DNA from: Bidens hawaiensis
Lineage: Eukaryota; Streptophyta; Magnoliopsida; Asterales; Asteraceae
DNA length: 64,000 nt
Direction of reading: 5' to 3'
Assembly (NCBI GenBank): GCA_021521415.1
Contig: JAIQDT010000192.1
Span: 2,232,001 to 2,296,000 of the forward strand
The notes under the pieces are model-generated. The model saw only the letters and a program-made list of their open reading frames with translations, ran no database searches and was not told the DNA's origin. Made by a program: the position numbers and the translations under genes. Position 1 is the first letter of the stretch, and each line of letters opens with the position of its first letter. Below are positions 20,685 to 32,260 of the stretch, piece by piece.

Positions 20685-22005
20685 CATACAATTCAACAAA
20701 ACGGTTGTGTGGAATGGAACCATCGCCACATTACCGAAATCGGACTTGCAATGTTGTTCAATGCTCATGCTTCAGCAACTTTATGGGTCGACGGTTTTGC
20801 TTCGGCCGCCTACATTATCTATCGGTTGTCGACACCCCTTCTTTCCAACAAGTCTCCATTTAAGCTTCTTTTCCATCAAGTACCCTCATATCCAAACTTT
20901 AAAACCATTGGTTGTCGTGTCTTTCCATACCCTCGAGACTATGCGCCTAACTAATTACCACTGTTTAGTTACTCATGCTTTTTCATTGGTTATAGCCCAC
21001 AATACAAAGGCTATCGGTGCTTAAATCGTTCATCAAAACAAATTTATGCAACTTGATATGTGCAGTTTGATGAAGAGGTCTTTCCATTCAGTGGTATTAT
21101 TCCAAAAATTGATGAGGCCTTGTTGGTTTTTTCAAACTTTGATGAACCAGCTTTGTCACAAAAACAACCAGCACCAATCCCACAACCGCAGCTGAAACCA
21201 CAACAACCCAACTTACAGCCCGTATCCGTTTTTTGGCCATTGTGTTTGACTCACTCATTTCCCTCACCACGTGTTTAGACCACTATGACCCAACCCATAA
21301 GCCCAACTACAATTGATCCAACATCACCCATTAATACCCAGACTCACACTCCACTGTCAAATTCTTCATCACCCATTAATCTTCTCTCCCTTTTCTACTC
21401 CACTGTAAGCCTCTAACATTACAGAACCTCGCACTACCAGCTCTCACACATCATACTCCATTGCTACTGAACCTACCATCAACCTTTTCCCTCAACTAGT
21501 TATTCACCCTATGCAAACTGAATCTAGTTCCGGCATTTTCAAACCCAAACACCAAATTGCTATGTTATCCTCCACCGCAGCCCTTTACACACGATACTCT
21601 TTACTGCACGAGACCCAAAAGGGTATAAATCTGCAGCCAAGCATTTAAAATGGGTTAAAGCAATGTATGAAGTAATGATGGTCATGTCAACCAACCAAAC
21701 TTGGACTATTGTTCCATGTCCTTCTAACTCAAATGTTGTAGGGTCAAAATGGGTGCATCTTACAAAGTACAATTCTGATGGGCAGTTGATCGTTCAAAGC
21801 ATGATTTATAGCGCAAGGTTTTACTCGAGTTCCTGGGTCGGATTATTCTCTTACTTATTGTCCAGTTGTGAAGGCATCCACAGTTCGTGTTGTTCTTGCC
21901 TTAGCTACTATAATCAATTGGCATATTCACCAACTCGATGTTAAAAATGTGTTTATGAATGGTGACTTAACCGAAACCGTCTATCATGTGCAAAAAGTGG
22001 TCTAT
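20685..22005 (+). pseudogene. Copia element B integrase C-part and RT start
   Basis: This continues element B after Cassandra, from the conserved IQQNG block in frame. MLFNAHASATLWVDGF and STPLLSNKSPFKLLF are the end of the integrase core. FPYPRDYAPN and FFIGYSPQYKGYRC are the C-terminal region, followed by a Pro/Thr-rich variable linker. RT starts at about 21640 with NQTWTIVPCPSNSNVVGSKW, then shifts frame. A QLDVKNVFMNGDL block containing the first catalytic Asp is still readable near 21935-21970. The copy ends abruptly at ETVYHVQ (about 21998); the active-site tetrad and RNase H are missing. Confidence 0.8.
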
Positions 22006-23100
22006 AAAAACATAACATAACCTAGACACTCTAGTTTTAAATTTATAAACCTAGACTCTCCTAATTCTATATAATTAGACATGCAAGTGTACCTATCTAA
22101 TGTAGTAAAGCCTAATGAAGTCCAGATTTCGAACCCAAAAGACACAAGCGACACTTGAACCAGCCTCTAACTAAAAACTAATTAAATTGGGTTAATTGAT
22201 TTTGGTTTGAAAATATTTTTTTAACTATTTGATTAACAAAAACTAAATAGACTAACTTACTTAATTAAACGGACCGACAACCTTTGACAACTTCAAGAAT
22301 GGGAAGAGCGCTACTTAGGTAAGAATCCTATTTGTGAATCTTGGGTTGATCTCGACTATGGAAACTATGATGGAACCGGGATCTTAGAATATGACACCAT
22401 TAAGCAACCTAGTGGATCCATGATCATTCTCCGGGTGTGACCAAAATGGAAACACTAAGGGGCGTGTAAACTTACCAGTTGGTCGGATTACCTGTCAGTC
22501 TCTCCAACAATGTTAAAGTACCCTAAAAGATAGATTACATGTCAGTCTCACTATCTCAATACACCCTAAAGTGGAAGGGGTAGCCTAAGAACAACTGATA
22601 AGACACGAAATTACAATGAAACTAGGGAAATCTAGAGAAACCTCAGGTCAGGGCGTTCTAGCATGAACACCCAATCCCAAAGACAACTCGACTATCTATT
22701 ACCTTTTAGTCTCTCGATAAGTAGAAAATAGATCTCTAAAAAGTCAATAAAAATTTCAATGGAGTGCAATGTATACATGTTTAGGCCACATTTGATTATT
22801 TGGTCTTTCCATGTTTGACCTTCCTTTTGCTTATTTCTTCCTTTTTTATTTTTGAAATGGCAAATATTGCTCATATTCTTGCATCAATAAAATGTACTCC
22901 CTTGCCTAAGTTTGAAACCTCTCATTCAAGAGGCATTTGGCTTTATGCTAACCAAATTGGCTTTTTCAAACGAGATACGTAGCGACAACCCCACAGGATA
23001 TCAACAATCGAGATTACCTTTTCTCCATTAATCTGGATATTATTTATTAACAATCGAGTATTGAATATCAGCCATTAGATCAACCTAAGAGTAAATCTCG
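22006..23100. other. Possible Athila-type LTR debris
   Basis: Non-coding. The order of phrases (CCTAGACTCTCCTAATT, AGTAAAGCCTAATGAAGTC, GAACCCAAAAGAC, then an AATTAA-rich part) parallels 29030-29140 of the LTR at 28975, so this is probably a diverged relative. Ends and TSD are not visible. Small frames at 22692-22982 are not supported. Confidence 0.4.
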
Positions 23101-25743
23101 TCCGTTTAAAGTCATTCTAGAAGCTTAGCTTTTGTCGGTTTACATCTCAACTCCCCCAATTTACCTCCTGAATACGTTACCATCAGTTGATTCCACCCCT
23201 GCATTCTCCAACTCTTCCTAGATGATATCCTCCGTCCCTGTAATCTTTTCATCGCGATTCGAAACCCGTGTGTTTTACGGCGTAATTTTTGTTGAATTGT
23301 ATGTTTTCGGTCGTGATTTGGTAGTGGAAATTGACAATTTGGAGATGACGAACTCAATTCTTCTGAATTCGAGCCCTAATGACTTCAAAGTGATGATTTC
23401 TGTCACTTACTGCATATGAAGTTTGAATTTGTTAATTGTGAATATAGTCAACAGTTGTTTGTTGAAGTTGTTGAGATCAATATAGAACCGGTGAGGCTAA
23501 CATCACCTGCAGTGCAGTTGATGCATCAATGAACTTCATATCTCTGATCATATTATGATTGCTTTACAATTTACAACCAGAAATAACTTTGAGATGCAGT
23601 GGGAGAAATCTGAAGAACATACCTATGGTGAGTGTTCTTTAACTGTTTTTTAGAGATTTAATTCCTCAAAATCAATGCTTTTTTGCTTTGTACCTTGTGC
23701 TTCAATAATGGCAATTTCTTTGATGTATTTCATTTTCAGCTGGAATATAGTGCTCTCTTGGCCACTTGAATCACGTGATGAAAACAAGCTTTATTGCCAA
23801 TGCCATCATAATCAGTTGAATCTACATTTGCCTATGGTATTTGTATGCAGGCTAACTTTTTATATTTTTAGTTATTAACTATTATTATAATTTAACCAAA
23901 ACTTTCAAAACTTCAGGTAACCGGTCATGAAACCAACCTTTTAGCTATTTTAATTTGCAACAACGGGTAGGTATATGCCAAGTCATTACTACATGACCCT
24001 TAAGGTACACCATTTAATATTTTATTTTATTTATCAGTTAAATATTTATAGGTATATCTATGTCTCATTTTCGACTTTTCGTCATTGTTTTTCTTATAGA
24101 TATTCAGTAGATGTGGGATATAAATATGGATTATGACCCAGTTGCAACTTTCCACATGCATGCACGTATTAGAGCCAATGTAATAAATAGTACTAATAAT
24201 AAACCGTTGGTAACTTTTACTATTAGGAATTTAATTTCTTCAAATTTACATAAGATAATTTAGTTAATGTTTTCAAAAAAAATATTTTATGAACTAACGT
24301 AGGACAAGAAGACATTGTATAATAAAGTAGAAGTTGTCGAGGGATAGAAGTTGAACAGGGGAACTTATCTCCCGCATTTCGTTACAAACCACAAAGAGTA
24401 TAACCAAATAAATTGGATTACATTTATCTTTAAATGTATACATTCATTTGATGTTTCACAGAAACTAAACAAACCTTGTGTTCTAACAATAATACACAAG
24501 TAGAAGAACATTCATTAATTTGGTTATCTAAGTGTTAGGATTTGGCACTGAAGGTAGCATTATTCCTAAAACATTCATTAATTTTGTTATCTAAGTGTTA
24601 GGATTTGGCACTGAAGGTAGCATTATTCCTAAATGATCAGTATTAGATAAGAGAACTTGAGGTATTGTTGTAATTCCCCAATATAATAAAGGGTTATTGA
24701 AAATATAATTTGGTGAATCTATATCTCTTTGTTAACTGAATGATAAAAGGTACAAAGAAGCTGGACGCGACACTATTATTTTGACTTCGAGAATATGGAG
24801 ATAACTGGTATGCTTACGGAGAACCCATGGTTCGTTAATGGCAGATCACGCGACTGGGTGCTGCCAAAGGTCCAATGCTGCATGTAAGCAGTTCTTTAAT
24901 CATTTGAGTGATTAATTCAATAAAGAGATTATAATTTCAACTTGTGATGATTTCTTTAGAGTTTGAAAGTGGTGATAGCCGAGAGTACTGAAAGAATCCA
25001 ATGTTGGAGTGGGTGTCATTGCACTTTGTTTCAAGGCTGGTGAGGATGCAATGACAGGTAGGGACTTGCTTGAGTTCATTCCTCTTTTATGCATCATTGA
25101 TTTTTCTCGCATGCTCAACTTCTTGGCTCGCATGAAACTTATGAATATCAGATTTTATTGAAACTAGGGCAAAAGCCCTTGAAGTCTTGTAGATGGGGTA
25201 CAATATCTCAGTCGAAAATATTCACCACCGTAAGTTCCCCCTTCCAAGGCAAACCAAAGTTTTTTGCTAACCTAATTTGTTTTACTATATGCACATTTGT
25301 TTTGAACTTTAATATTTTGTGGAAATGACAGATTAAAAGTTGTGCCCCTTCTACAAATCAGTTTAATGAAGCGCAATATTTCTACAATTTAGCCAATCAA
25401 GTGTGCTACCGTCTTTTTTGTTTATGTTGATTTAAGCTTAGTTAGCTTGTATGCTCTTTTTTTCATAATTTGTTGACATTGTATGTATCTGTCATAAGAT
25501 AAATATGTTCTGTTTGGGTAATTTTGTATGCAAAAAACTTGTCAAATGTTATTTATTCTATGCAGCAATATAAAACTTATGTACAAAGAATGTTAGATTT
25601 ACAAATATGATCATTAGATTCAATGTATCGACTACAATATAAATACTTATTAATGCCTTGATTAAGATTTGTTTAGAATACAAAGAAAAAAAATTATTAT
25701 GTTAACATTTAAATGCCCGTCCACCGGACGGGTATAAAACTAG
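23101..25743 (+). mobile_element. Helitron-like 3' end with captured-looking exons
   Basis: The right end at 25743 has Helitron features: a GC-rich hairpin CCCGTCC-ACC-GGACGGG (25716-25732), a short A-rich spacer, the terminal tetranucleotide CTAG, then T. The 5' end (TC, after A) was not found, so 23101 is only a nominal left bound. The body has scattered splice-like signals and an exon-like frame at 25011-25142, consistent with a gene-fragment-carrying non-autonomous Helitron. No Rep/helicase frame was seen. Confidence 0.5.
25011..25142 (+). pseudogene. Exon-like fragment of unknown gene
   Basis: The plus strand reads VGVGVIALCFKAGED, then AMTGRDLLEFIPLLCIID and FSRMLNFLARMKLMNIR. This well-balanced, hydrophobic-patterned stretch looks like real protein rather than chance. 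The frame upstream (VVIAESTERI) is offset by one. The family was not recognised. The overlapping minus-strand frame (24912-25133) is less protein-like. Confidence 0.35.
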
Positions 25744-26553
25744 TTAAGATGGTTATACTAATCTTGACAAATGATATTATGAAACGGTATAGGGTAGCTT
25801 TATATGTAACACCTGCTTAAGAGGCACACCATATATATTTTCACATTAACATGTAAAGGAGGTTATATGCAATAAGCAAGTCAACATGATCGATTAAAAA
25901 TTGGGTTCATAATTGTGGATGAAACAAACAGTCGTTATACATATTTTATTAGGTTTAGTTACAACATTGAATATTTGTTTGTTAACAAGAATCGGTTCTT
26001 TGGTTCCAAGTTGTTTGTTAAAATCCAAACCCAATCCCGACTCAAGGACCCAATTCAAACATCTACAATATGGGCAGGTATGGGTTAGGTACTTAGGTAT
26101 AATCGGTCTAATTCTTCGGGTCAACCCTAATTTTGCTCTATACATACAATCTTAAATAATATTTTCTTTAGCTATATGAGTTAGTGGATTTTAGTAATCC
26201 CAATTTTGATCAATTAGCCGGGATTAATATATTCCATCTCGGTGAAGCAACAAACCGCCTAAAACGTCGTTTATGGAACAAAGCCTCTACCCTAAATTCC
26301 CCTTTCCGAGCCAGGCTCGAGCTCGGCTCGTGTACACCTCCACCACTACTCATTACAAAACTGCTCATCCCTTATGCTTTCGTAACCACTATTTGGGTAG
26401 TTTTTGTGAGACGGAATTTTGGAATTTGAACATCTAGCTTCAACACCAAAATTGAATATACATTAATGTTTTAAACTACAATTTAAATGATTCTTAACTA
26501 TGTAGAAATCTCAAAACAAAACATTGATTCCACATTGCCGGCATTGCCTTGTA
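25744..26553. other. Intergenic DNA with degenerate MITE end
   Basis: Mostly unrecognised. Around 26290-26335, GAGCCAGGCTCGAGCTCGGC runs into TCGTGTACACCTCCA. This resembles the end of common plant hAT MITEs rich in GAGCTCG words, but the partner end was not found. Frames at 25894-26155 and 26184-26429 are not supported. Confidence 0.35.
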
Positions 26554-26557
26554 CTAA

Positions 26558-26776
26558 CTACCAAAAACATGTCAAGATATTGACAATAATGTTAACCAAA
26601 AAGTTACTATGATTGAACAGCTCATGACGAATCAATCGACGTCTCTCTAAACCAACGGTGAGATCACGAGGCAGGAGATGACTATAATGTAGTATAGTGG
26701 TAACCGTTGCGATCGGATTAACCGCCATTGCAATCACTTGTCTTGCAACTGATCCAAACAATAATATTCTAAGACA
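26558..26776 (-). pseudogene. Terminal exon of an unidentified gene
   Basis: On the minus strand, a TTGCAG acceptor (26777-26782) leads into CLRILLFGSVARQVIAMAVN, then PIATVTTILHYSHLLPRD and a basic stretch (ERRRLIRHE), ending in a stop at 26558-26560. The pattern suggests part of a membrane or hydrophobic helical protein. The reading frame joins the exon at 26854-26940 in phase 0 across a 77-base intron with GT and AG ends. The family was not recognised, and it could be a captured fragment or a remnant. Confidence 0.45.
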
Positions 26777-26853
26777 CTGCAACATTACATAAAATTTTGT
26801 TACATACGAAGAACAGCAACATAAGGAGATGAATAATAATATTATTAGCTTAC

Positions 26854-26940
26854 CATGACAACTTCAAAGGGTACGGAGTCGTTTTTAATGATGACTGGAA
26901 GCAATGTAAATATAAGTGGAGTCTCCAAGAGAGAATTTAT
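26854..26940 (-). pseudogene. Internal exon of the same unidentified gene
   Basis: 87 bases (29 codons) on the minus strand, entered by TTTTCAG and left by GTAAGC. It reads INSLLETPLIFTLLPVII, then KNDSVPFEVVM. Exon length is a multiple of three, and the frame stays open into the next exon. Upstream exons were not found; a TTCGAA-rich MITE lies directly beyond (26980). Confidence 0.45.
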
Positions 26941-26979
26941 CTGAAAAGATGATAAACCAAAACATGGGACTACCACTTT

Positions 26980-27501
26980 TAGGGGTGTTCAGTATTCGAA
27001 TCGGACTCGAATAACTCGAAATTCGATTTGACTCGCATTCGAATTTGACAGTTCGAATTCGATTTTCAGTCATTCGAATTTAATTCGGTTCGAACTCGAT
27101 CTTAGTAATCGAATTTCGAATCGAATACGAATTTATAATCATAAATTCGTATTCGATTCGAAATTCGAATTCACATTATACATTTTATTTTTATTATATA
27201 TATACATACTTGTGAAAAAATAAACTACATAAATCTCTAGAATTATAGAGATTAAAAATATAAAGTTCAATATTTTGGTTAATAATTAATATAACTGGAC
27301 ATTACCATTTTGAATATTTAGGATTTTATAACTTCAAATGATTTATTTATTTTATATACTTGTACTTTTTGTTAAAAAATTAAATTTATAATGGTTTTGA
27401 AATTAAAATATATTTTTAACTGAATTCGAATAGATTCGAATTTGATTCGCACATCATTTTCGAATCGAATCGAATTTCGAATGAGCTATTTTGACATCTT
27501 A
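26980..27501. mobile_element. TTCGAA-rich hAT-like MITE (degenerate)
   Basis: Starts TAGGGGTGTTCAG and ends TTTTGACATCTTA. The complement of that end (TAAGATGTCAAAA) and the start match only loosely, and no 8-bp duplication is visible. Both flanks of the element are packed with ATTCGAAT/GATTCGAA words in both orientations around an AT-rich core. It lies upstream of, or inside, the intron of the unidentified minus-strand gene. Confidence 0.5.
27110..27167. repeat. Perfect 27-bp hairpin, 4-base loop
   Basis: The arms 27110-27136 and 27141-27167 are exact reverse complements around the loop AATC. The left arm starts CGAATTTCGAATCG and ends ACGAATTTAT. It lies inside the TTCGAA-rich MITE. Confidence 0.92.
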
Positions 27502-28974
27502 ATTACAAAATATATTTTTTTTTTCATTATTTCTTGAAAGACAAGTTATTATTTTTTATTTTTTGAATGATTTGTATTTGTAGTTGTGCTTGAGGTGGTT
27601 GAATAAACTATAAAAAACATTAAGCATGTTGATGGTTTCTAGGTATAGAGGGTAAATCTTGTGGGCTTATTAACCTCAAGTTCCAAAGCAAATAACTTTT
27701 TGAAAAATTTTTGTGTGTATTTTTACATGCATGTATACGTGTGTATAGATTTGTGTATCTGTAAAAGGGATTAATACCTGGCTTTAGTCCGGTTTGATTG
27801 GAATTATATGATCAAACTATAATATTAAATGCGTTAAAAATTGCATAATGAAATGTGTCATTTAGAAATTAGATAATAAAAGTAAAATGTTATTCTTGTT
27901 CTTGGTTTTCATAATTTAAACGGGCAAACATTATTAAGAAACATTTTATGGATCTAACAAATACAACTACCATCAATTCCCTATTCGATATGAAAATCGA
28001 ATTCCACATCATATAAGAGAAACACAACTGTCGTTGCATCTACTAAAACTAATGACAACTTTAATAAACGATACAACAAACTTAATGCAAGATGTTTCTT
28101 TGTTTATCAATCTTTGCAAACCATTCAACATGCCAAAGTTGTTATTGGGTTTCAACTTATCAATATAAGGGTGGAGTTCATACTTAAGTCTTCTTCTTCT
28201 TGTTTTTTTTATATCATCATCGTTAAAACTTAAAATTATATACATACATCTCAACTAACGCTAGTAATTTTTATATATTAAATTGACAAAATTCGTCACA
28301 TTGACCCACATAAACAAAAGTAATTTGGATGTTACCTTGTTAAAACGGGTACTAAAGTCTTGGATTTGCATTTCTAACATTATGTTGAAACAATCAAATG
28401 TATAATAATGTGAATTTGTGATGTTATTTTAAGTGGATAACTGGTTTAATATAGGTTAATAGGCGTATTTAGTTTTAAAATAGACTAAATACTTAAATGA
28501 GTTATAACATAAAAAATCAATTGCTTATTTAATTGGATAGATGAGAGAATTGTAGTGTCTTTGAATGTAATTATAGAGATAGGGATGGAAAATGGGTTGA
28601 GAATACTCTTATCGGTGTCAAACTGTCAATGGTTATAAATCCTTTTAATGGGTTCTAGTATAAATGGGTTACGGTTGTAAGTTGTAACCTGTCTCTGTAT
28701 GAGATGGATCAGATTAAAGAGTTTAATAACTTAAATCAATAATTTTAGTTGGGCCGTTTAACATTCTGTGGGCCGTAAAGGTTACACCTTGCTGCTGGGC
28801 TACAACTTCGTTAATGGGCTCCAACTGAGTGAGGAATTGGGATTAATCTTTAATAAGTGTAGGGTTAATTAAGTTTTGTTTTAAACTAGAATTTTTTTTA
28901 CCTTATGTGTTGCTCCTGGCCAAGTTAATATGTCTATGTACCAGTCGTGTTATGACGGTGCACTAATGTGGGTT
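27502..28974. other. No feature recognised
   Basis: AT-rich intergenic DNA. The minus-strand frame at 28009-28254 (81 codons) has no recognised motif. A GGGATGGAAAATGGGTT phrase near 28580 resembles hAT MITE ends, but no partner end was found. Confidence 0.4.
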
Positions 28975-30582
28975 TGATAGTGATGTGCCCAAAGTAGTCA
29001 AATAATTATTAACTATATTAAGCTAATCTAGACGCTATGTAATACTCTAGACTCATTTAAACTCGACTAAATTACTAACCGGAAAGTGAACCGATCGACT
29101 CTAGTAAAGCTAAGTAAGTCGGGATATCGAGTCCATAAGACTATTTTAATTAAGTATATTAACTAATTAGACTCAACAAACTGATACGGCTATTTATTTT
29201 TATATTTATTAAATGGGGTTTTAAATTAATTAATATTAAACTAATAAAATAACTAATTAAGAAATGACAAGTACTAAACACAAGACAAATTAACTTGACT
29301 GTTTCAGATGATAAAGAAATTAAGAAAACCACCTAGGCTTGAATCCCCCTAAGTTATAGTTATCAATTAATTGGAAAATACTTGTTATGAAACTGAGATC
29401 GTAAAATAGACACTAAAAAACCCGAACAGGATCCTGACCCTTCTAAAAAAGACAAATATGGGTTTCTAGTAAGTTTTAAGACGCACCAGTTTATATATTA
29501 AACTCCCTTACGGTTATCTAATTAATTATGAACGAGTACATTTATAACGAAATTCTAACTTACAACGCGGAAATCAAAGGTAATTTGATAAACTCAATTG
29601 ACTCGATAGACAAGGTTAATTAATCAAACCTAGACGGACTCCTTACGAAGAACTAAATATAGCAATCTTAATCAGCAAAGATCTAACAATAACCTATCAC
29701 CTTACAGCTTTTTAGGTTAGCAACACCCTTTTATTAATTTGACTAATATTATTATTCCTATGATCTTATTTCAAATCAATTATAAACTAGTCAAGAACAC
29801 ACAGCAAGTGCCCTAACAAAATCCTATTATATGACAAACAATCACCAAGGATAATGTGGAATAATAAAATTCAACAAACATAACCAAGCACACGTATGCA
29901 TCAATTAAATAAAGCCAGACTGTTTACTAATTCATAAAACCATAATGAAAAACAAATCCCAATCAAAATCAAACATTAACAAAGGTTCATCATCAGCCTA
30001 GGCAGTTTATAATGTTTAGCCTAAAATCTTAAAATCAAATAAAACAATATTAAAAGAAATCATGATGAAAATAATAGAAACAAAAGATTAAAGACGATAA
30101 AACTCGTAGTCTTCGATCTTGAACGTAAAGCTCTTCAACGGGTGATTCCTTGCCTTCAAAACCGCCAAATAACTCCAATATAAGCTCCAAGAAACTCCAA
30201 ATTCATCTGGTGGCTGAAGGGTATCTTTCAGGTTAAGGTTAAGGGTGTTTATATTGTGAAACTGGGCCCAAAACCTAGCAAAAACAAAAGTTTCTGGAAT
30301 ATTTGCCTCTAGGCGCCGCGCGGCTTGTTCCAATACGGGGGGGGGGGGGGAGGTCTAACCGAACGGTCCGACCGGTTCTTCTTTCGGTTCCTTTCTTGAT
30401 GCGTTCCAGCTTCTCGTTTAGGCTTATTTTGACTCGTTTTTCGCCCTTTTAACTACGATCATCTTCCAGAACCTACAAAACACAAATATGTTAGTAGTAT
30501 ACAAATCTTAACTAAAAGCGAACAAATACTAATAAAAAATTATATAAAATATACAAGGAAATATATATTTATTATTATATCA
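28975..30582 (-). repeat. 3' LTR of an Athila-type gypsy element
   Basis: 1608 bp. On the minus strand it begins TGATATAATAATAAATA directly after a polypurine tract and ends CATCACTATCA. It holds a run of 14 G on the plus strand (30337-30350) and a GC-rich segment (GGCGCCGCGCGG) near 30312. The 81-codon minus-strand frame at 30088-30333 lies inside the LTR and is not considered a gene. The Athila-type protease found further right on the same strand supports the assignment. Confidence 0.7.
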
Positions 30583-30600
30583 AATATCCCCACATTTACC
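30583..30600 (-). other. Polypurine tract of the Athila-type element
   Basis: The minus strand reads GGTAAATGTGGGGATATT immediately before the LTR end at 30582. This fixes orientation and LTR boundary. Confidence 0.7.
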
Positions 30601-31029
30601 CATCATTCGACCCTGAAAAAGTCTAATGCAATGGAATCAAAAGCGAAAAATATAGTCTTAAAAACATATAGACTATTTTAAAGTTCAGAAAAACGCAAAA
30701 AATGTGATCACCGATATTTTTGTCCACTTAAACTCTTGCCTTGATCCTTACCAGAACAAATAAGATCCAACAATTTCTTTATTTCTATAACTCAGTGGTT
30801 TACACAGTTAAAACTCGTTTATATTCAGTTTTTACCGGACCAGACCACCCAAACTTGACTTAAACATCAAAATTAGCAGATTTAAAATTTTTGTTGCTCT
30901 TTTTTATGAATAGTTAAGACGATCAATGGTATTGTTTATCCACCTAAATTTAAGCATCAAAGTTTACCAAAGCAGCCATTGGATATGATTAACGTATAAT
31001 TAATTAATTAACTAGTGTTCCCACAACAT
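30601..31029 (-). other. Athila-type 3' untranslated region (left part)
   Basis: No coding. It continues the Athila-type element inward from its 3' LTR and is interrupted at 31029 by the inserted two-LTR element. The continuation lies at 37474. Confidence 0.6.
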
Positions 31030-32242
31030 TGTCACACCCCAACCTACGGCGGAAATGCCGGGGCGTGAACTGATTGTCACAGCTCACAAGGTTACTATCT
31101 TGCAACGTTATAAGTTTCAATATCTATTTAATAATTTCAAACAAAACAATTACATTTAAGTACATCAAGTGTAACGAATTTACAACAATGATTAATTAAG
31201 TTTGTATTCTAAAAAGCATCTCTATGTGATCTTCATCTTGCTAAACAACAAAGGTGATAACCTGCAAATGCGTATAAAATATATTTTGTCAACAACACAT
31301 ATTGAGTGAGTAAAACACAAGTTTAAGACACAACAGTAATAGTATATAATATATAAAGAAAGACGCAAACTGTTCCTGTGAGATAAACAGTTAAACCATA
31401 GCACATGCACAAACAATCAACCATAAAGAAAAGGCTAAACAGTTGCCATGCGGATGGGCATTGGTTACCAAAAATGAGGTGTCGGTGAAACCATTGTCAA
31501 TGCGTCAGACGCCGGCCACTACGACGGCCATATGATCATACTAGACTGAGAATATGTTGGACCTCTCCGAATGCGGTTCAAATAAAGCATGTAAGCAAAT
31601 AACAAGTTAGGGATAAACTGTTATACACACAAGGATTAAACAGTTGCGGTTTTGAATACTAGATAATACATAAATATGATACGATACACATATGTCCCCA
31701 AAAGATTTAAAAGAGGTAAAAAAGGGGAGTGATTACTCACCTGATAAGAGGAACGAAACTAAAATGATGATGTGAGAATGATGAACCCTTCAGGATACAC
31801 CGACAAGAATTCCTGCTTGGATGATGGATTGATGGTATACCAAGACCCGCTACTGACGCCACCAAGAACGAACCAGTATGATCTTTATAGGCTGATATAA
31901 TACGATTAATGTTAGGGTTATAGTTCGTGACGACCAGATGAAGGTGCACACTCGATTAATTAGGTTATTACGATTGTTATATAAGGGTTTAAGAATTAAG
32001 TTGAATTCGGCCCATGAAAAACGGGTTCGTTTCGCGATTTGATCCAATTGACCTAATATAAGTTATGGTTAGGCCGAACAAGCTAATATTAACAAAATTA
32101 TAAATTCAAATTTCAAGTAAACTACGAAAATTAAGGTGCAAGTTAACTAAAACGGGTCTTGGATACCCGAATTGATTCACGGGTAAGGATATGGGTAAAA
32201 GGGTTTGGGATATAATATATGAAAAAAAACCAAGTTGTTATA
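31030..32242 (-). repeat. 3' LTR of the non-coding element
   Basis: About 1213 bp. The plus strand runs TGTCACACCCCAACC to AAGTTGTTATA; the last bases are mutated from TTACA in the partner LTR. Small minus-strand frames (31222-31416, 31737-32047) recur in the other LTR and are shadows. Confidence 0.9.
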
Positions 32243-32260
32243 GTCTCCCCTACTTTAAGG
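32243..32260 (-). other. Polypurine tract of the non-coding element
   Basis: The minus strand reads TTAAAGTAGGGGAGAC next to the 3' LTR, preceded by GGGACGAAATTCC, the usual end of a Tekay-type pol/3' UTR. Confidence 0.85.

Noticed and set aside
30088..30333. 81-codon minus-strand frame as a gene
   Set aside because: It lies inside the Athila-type LTR, next to a run of 14 G, with no recognised domain or splice context.
31222..31416. 64-codon minus-strand frame repeated at 36454-36648
   Set aside because: Its repetition only reflects the two LTR copies; there are no protein features or expression signals beyond the LTR.
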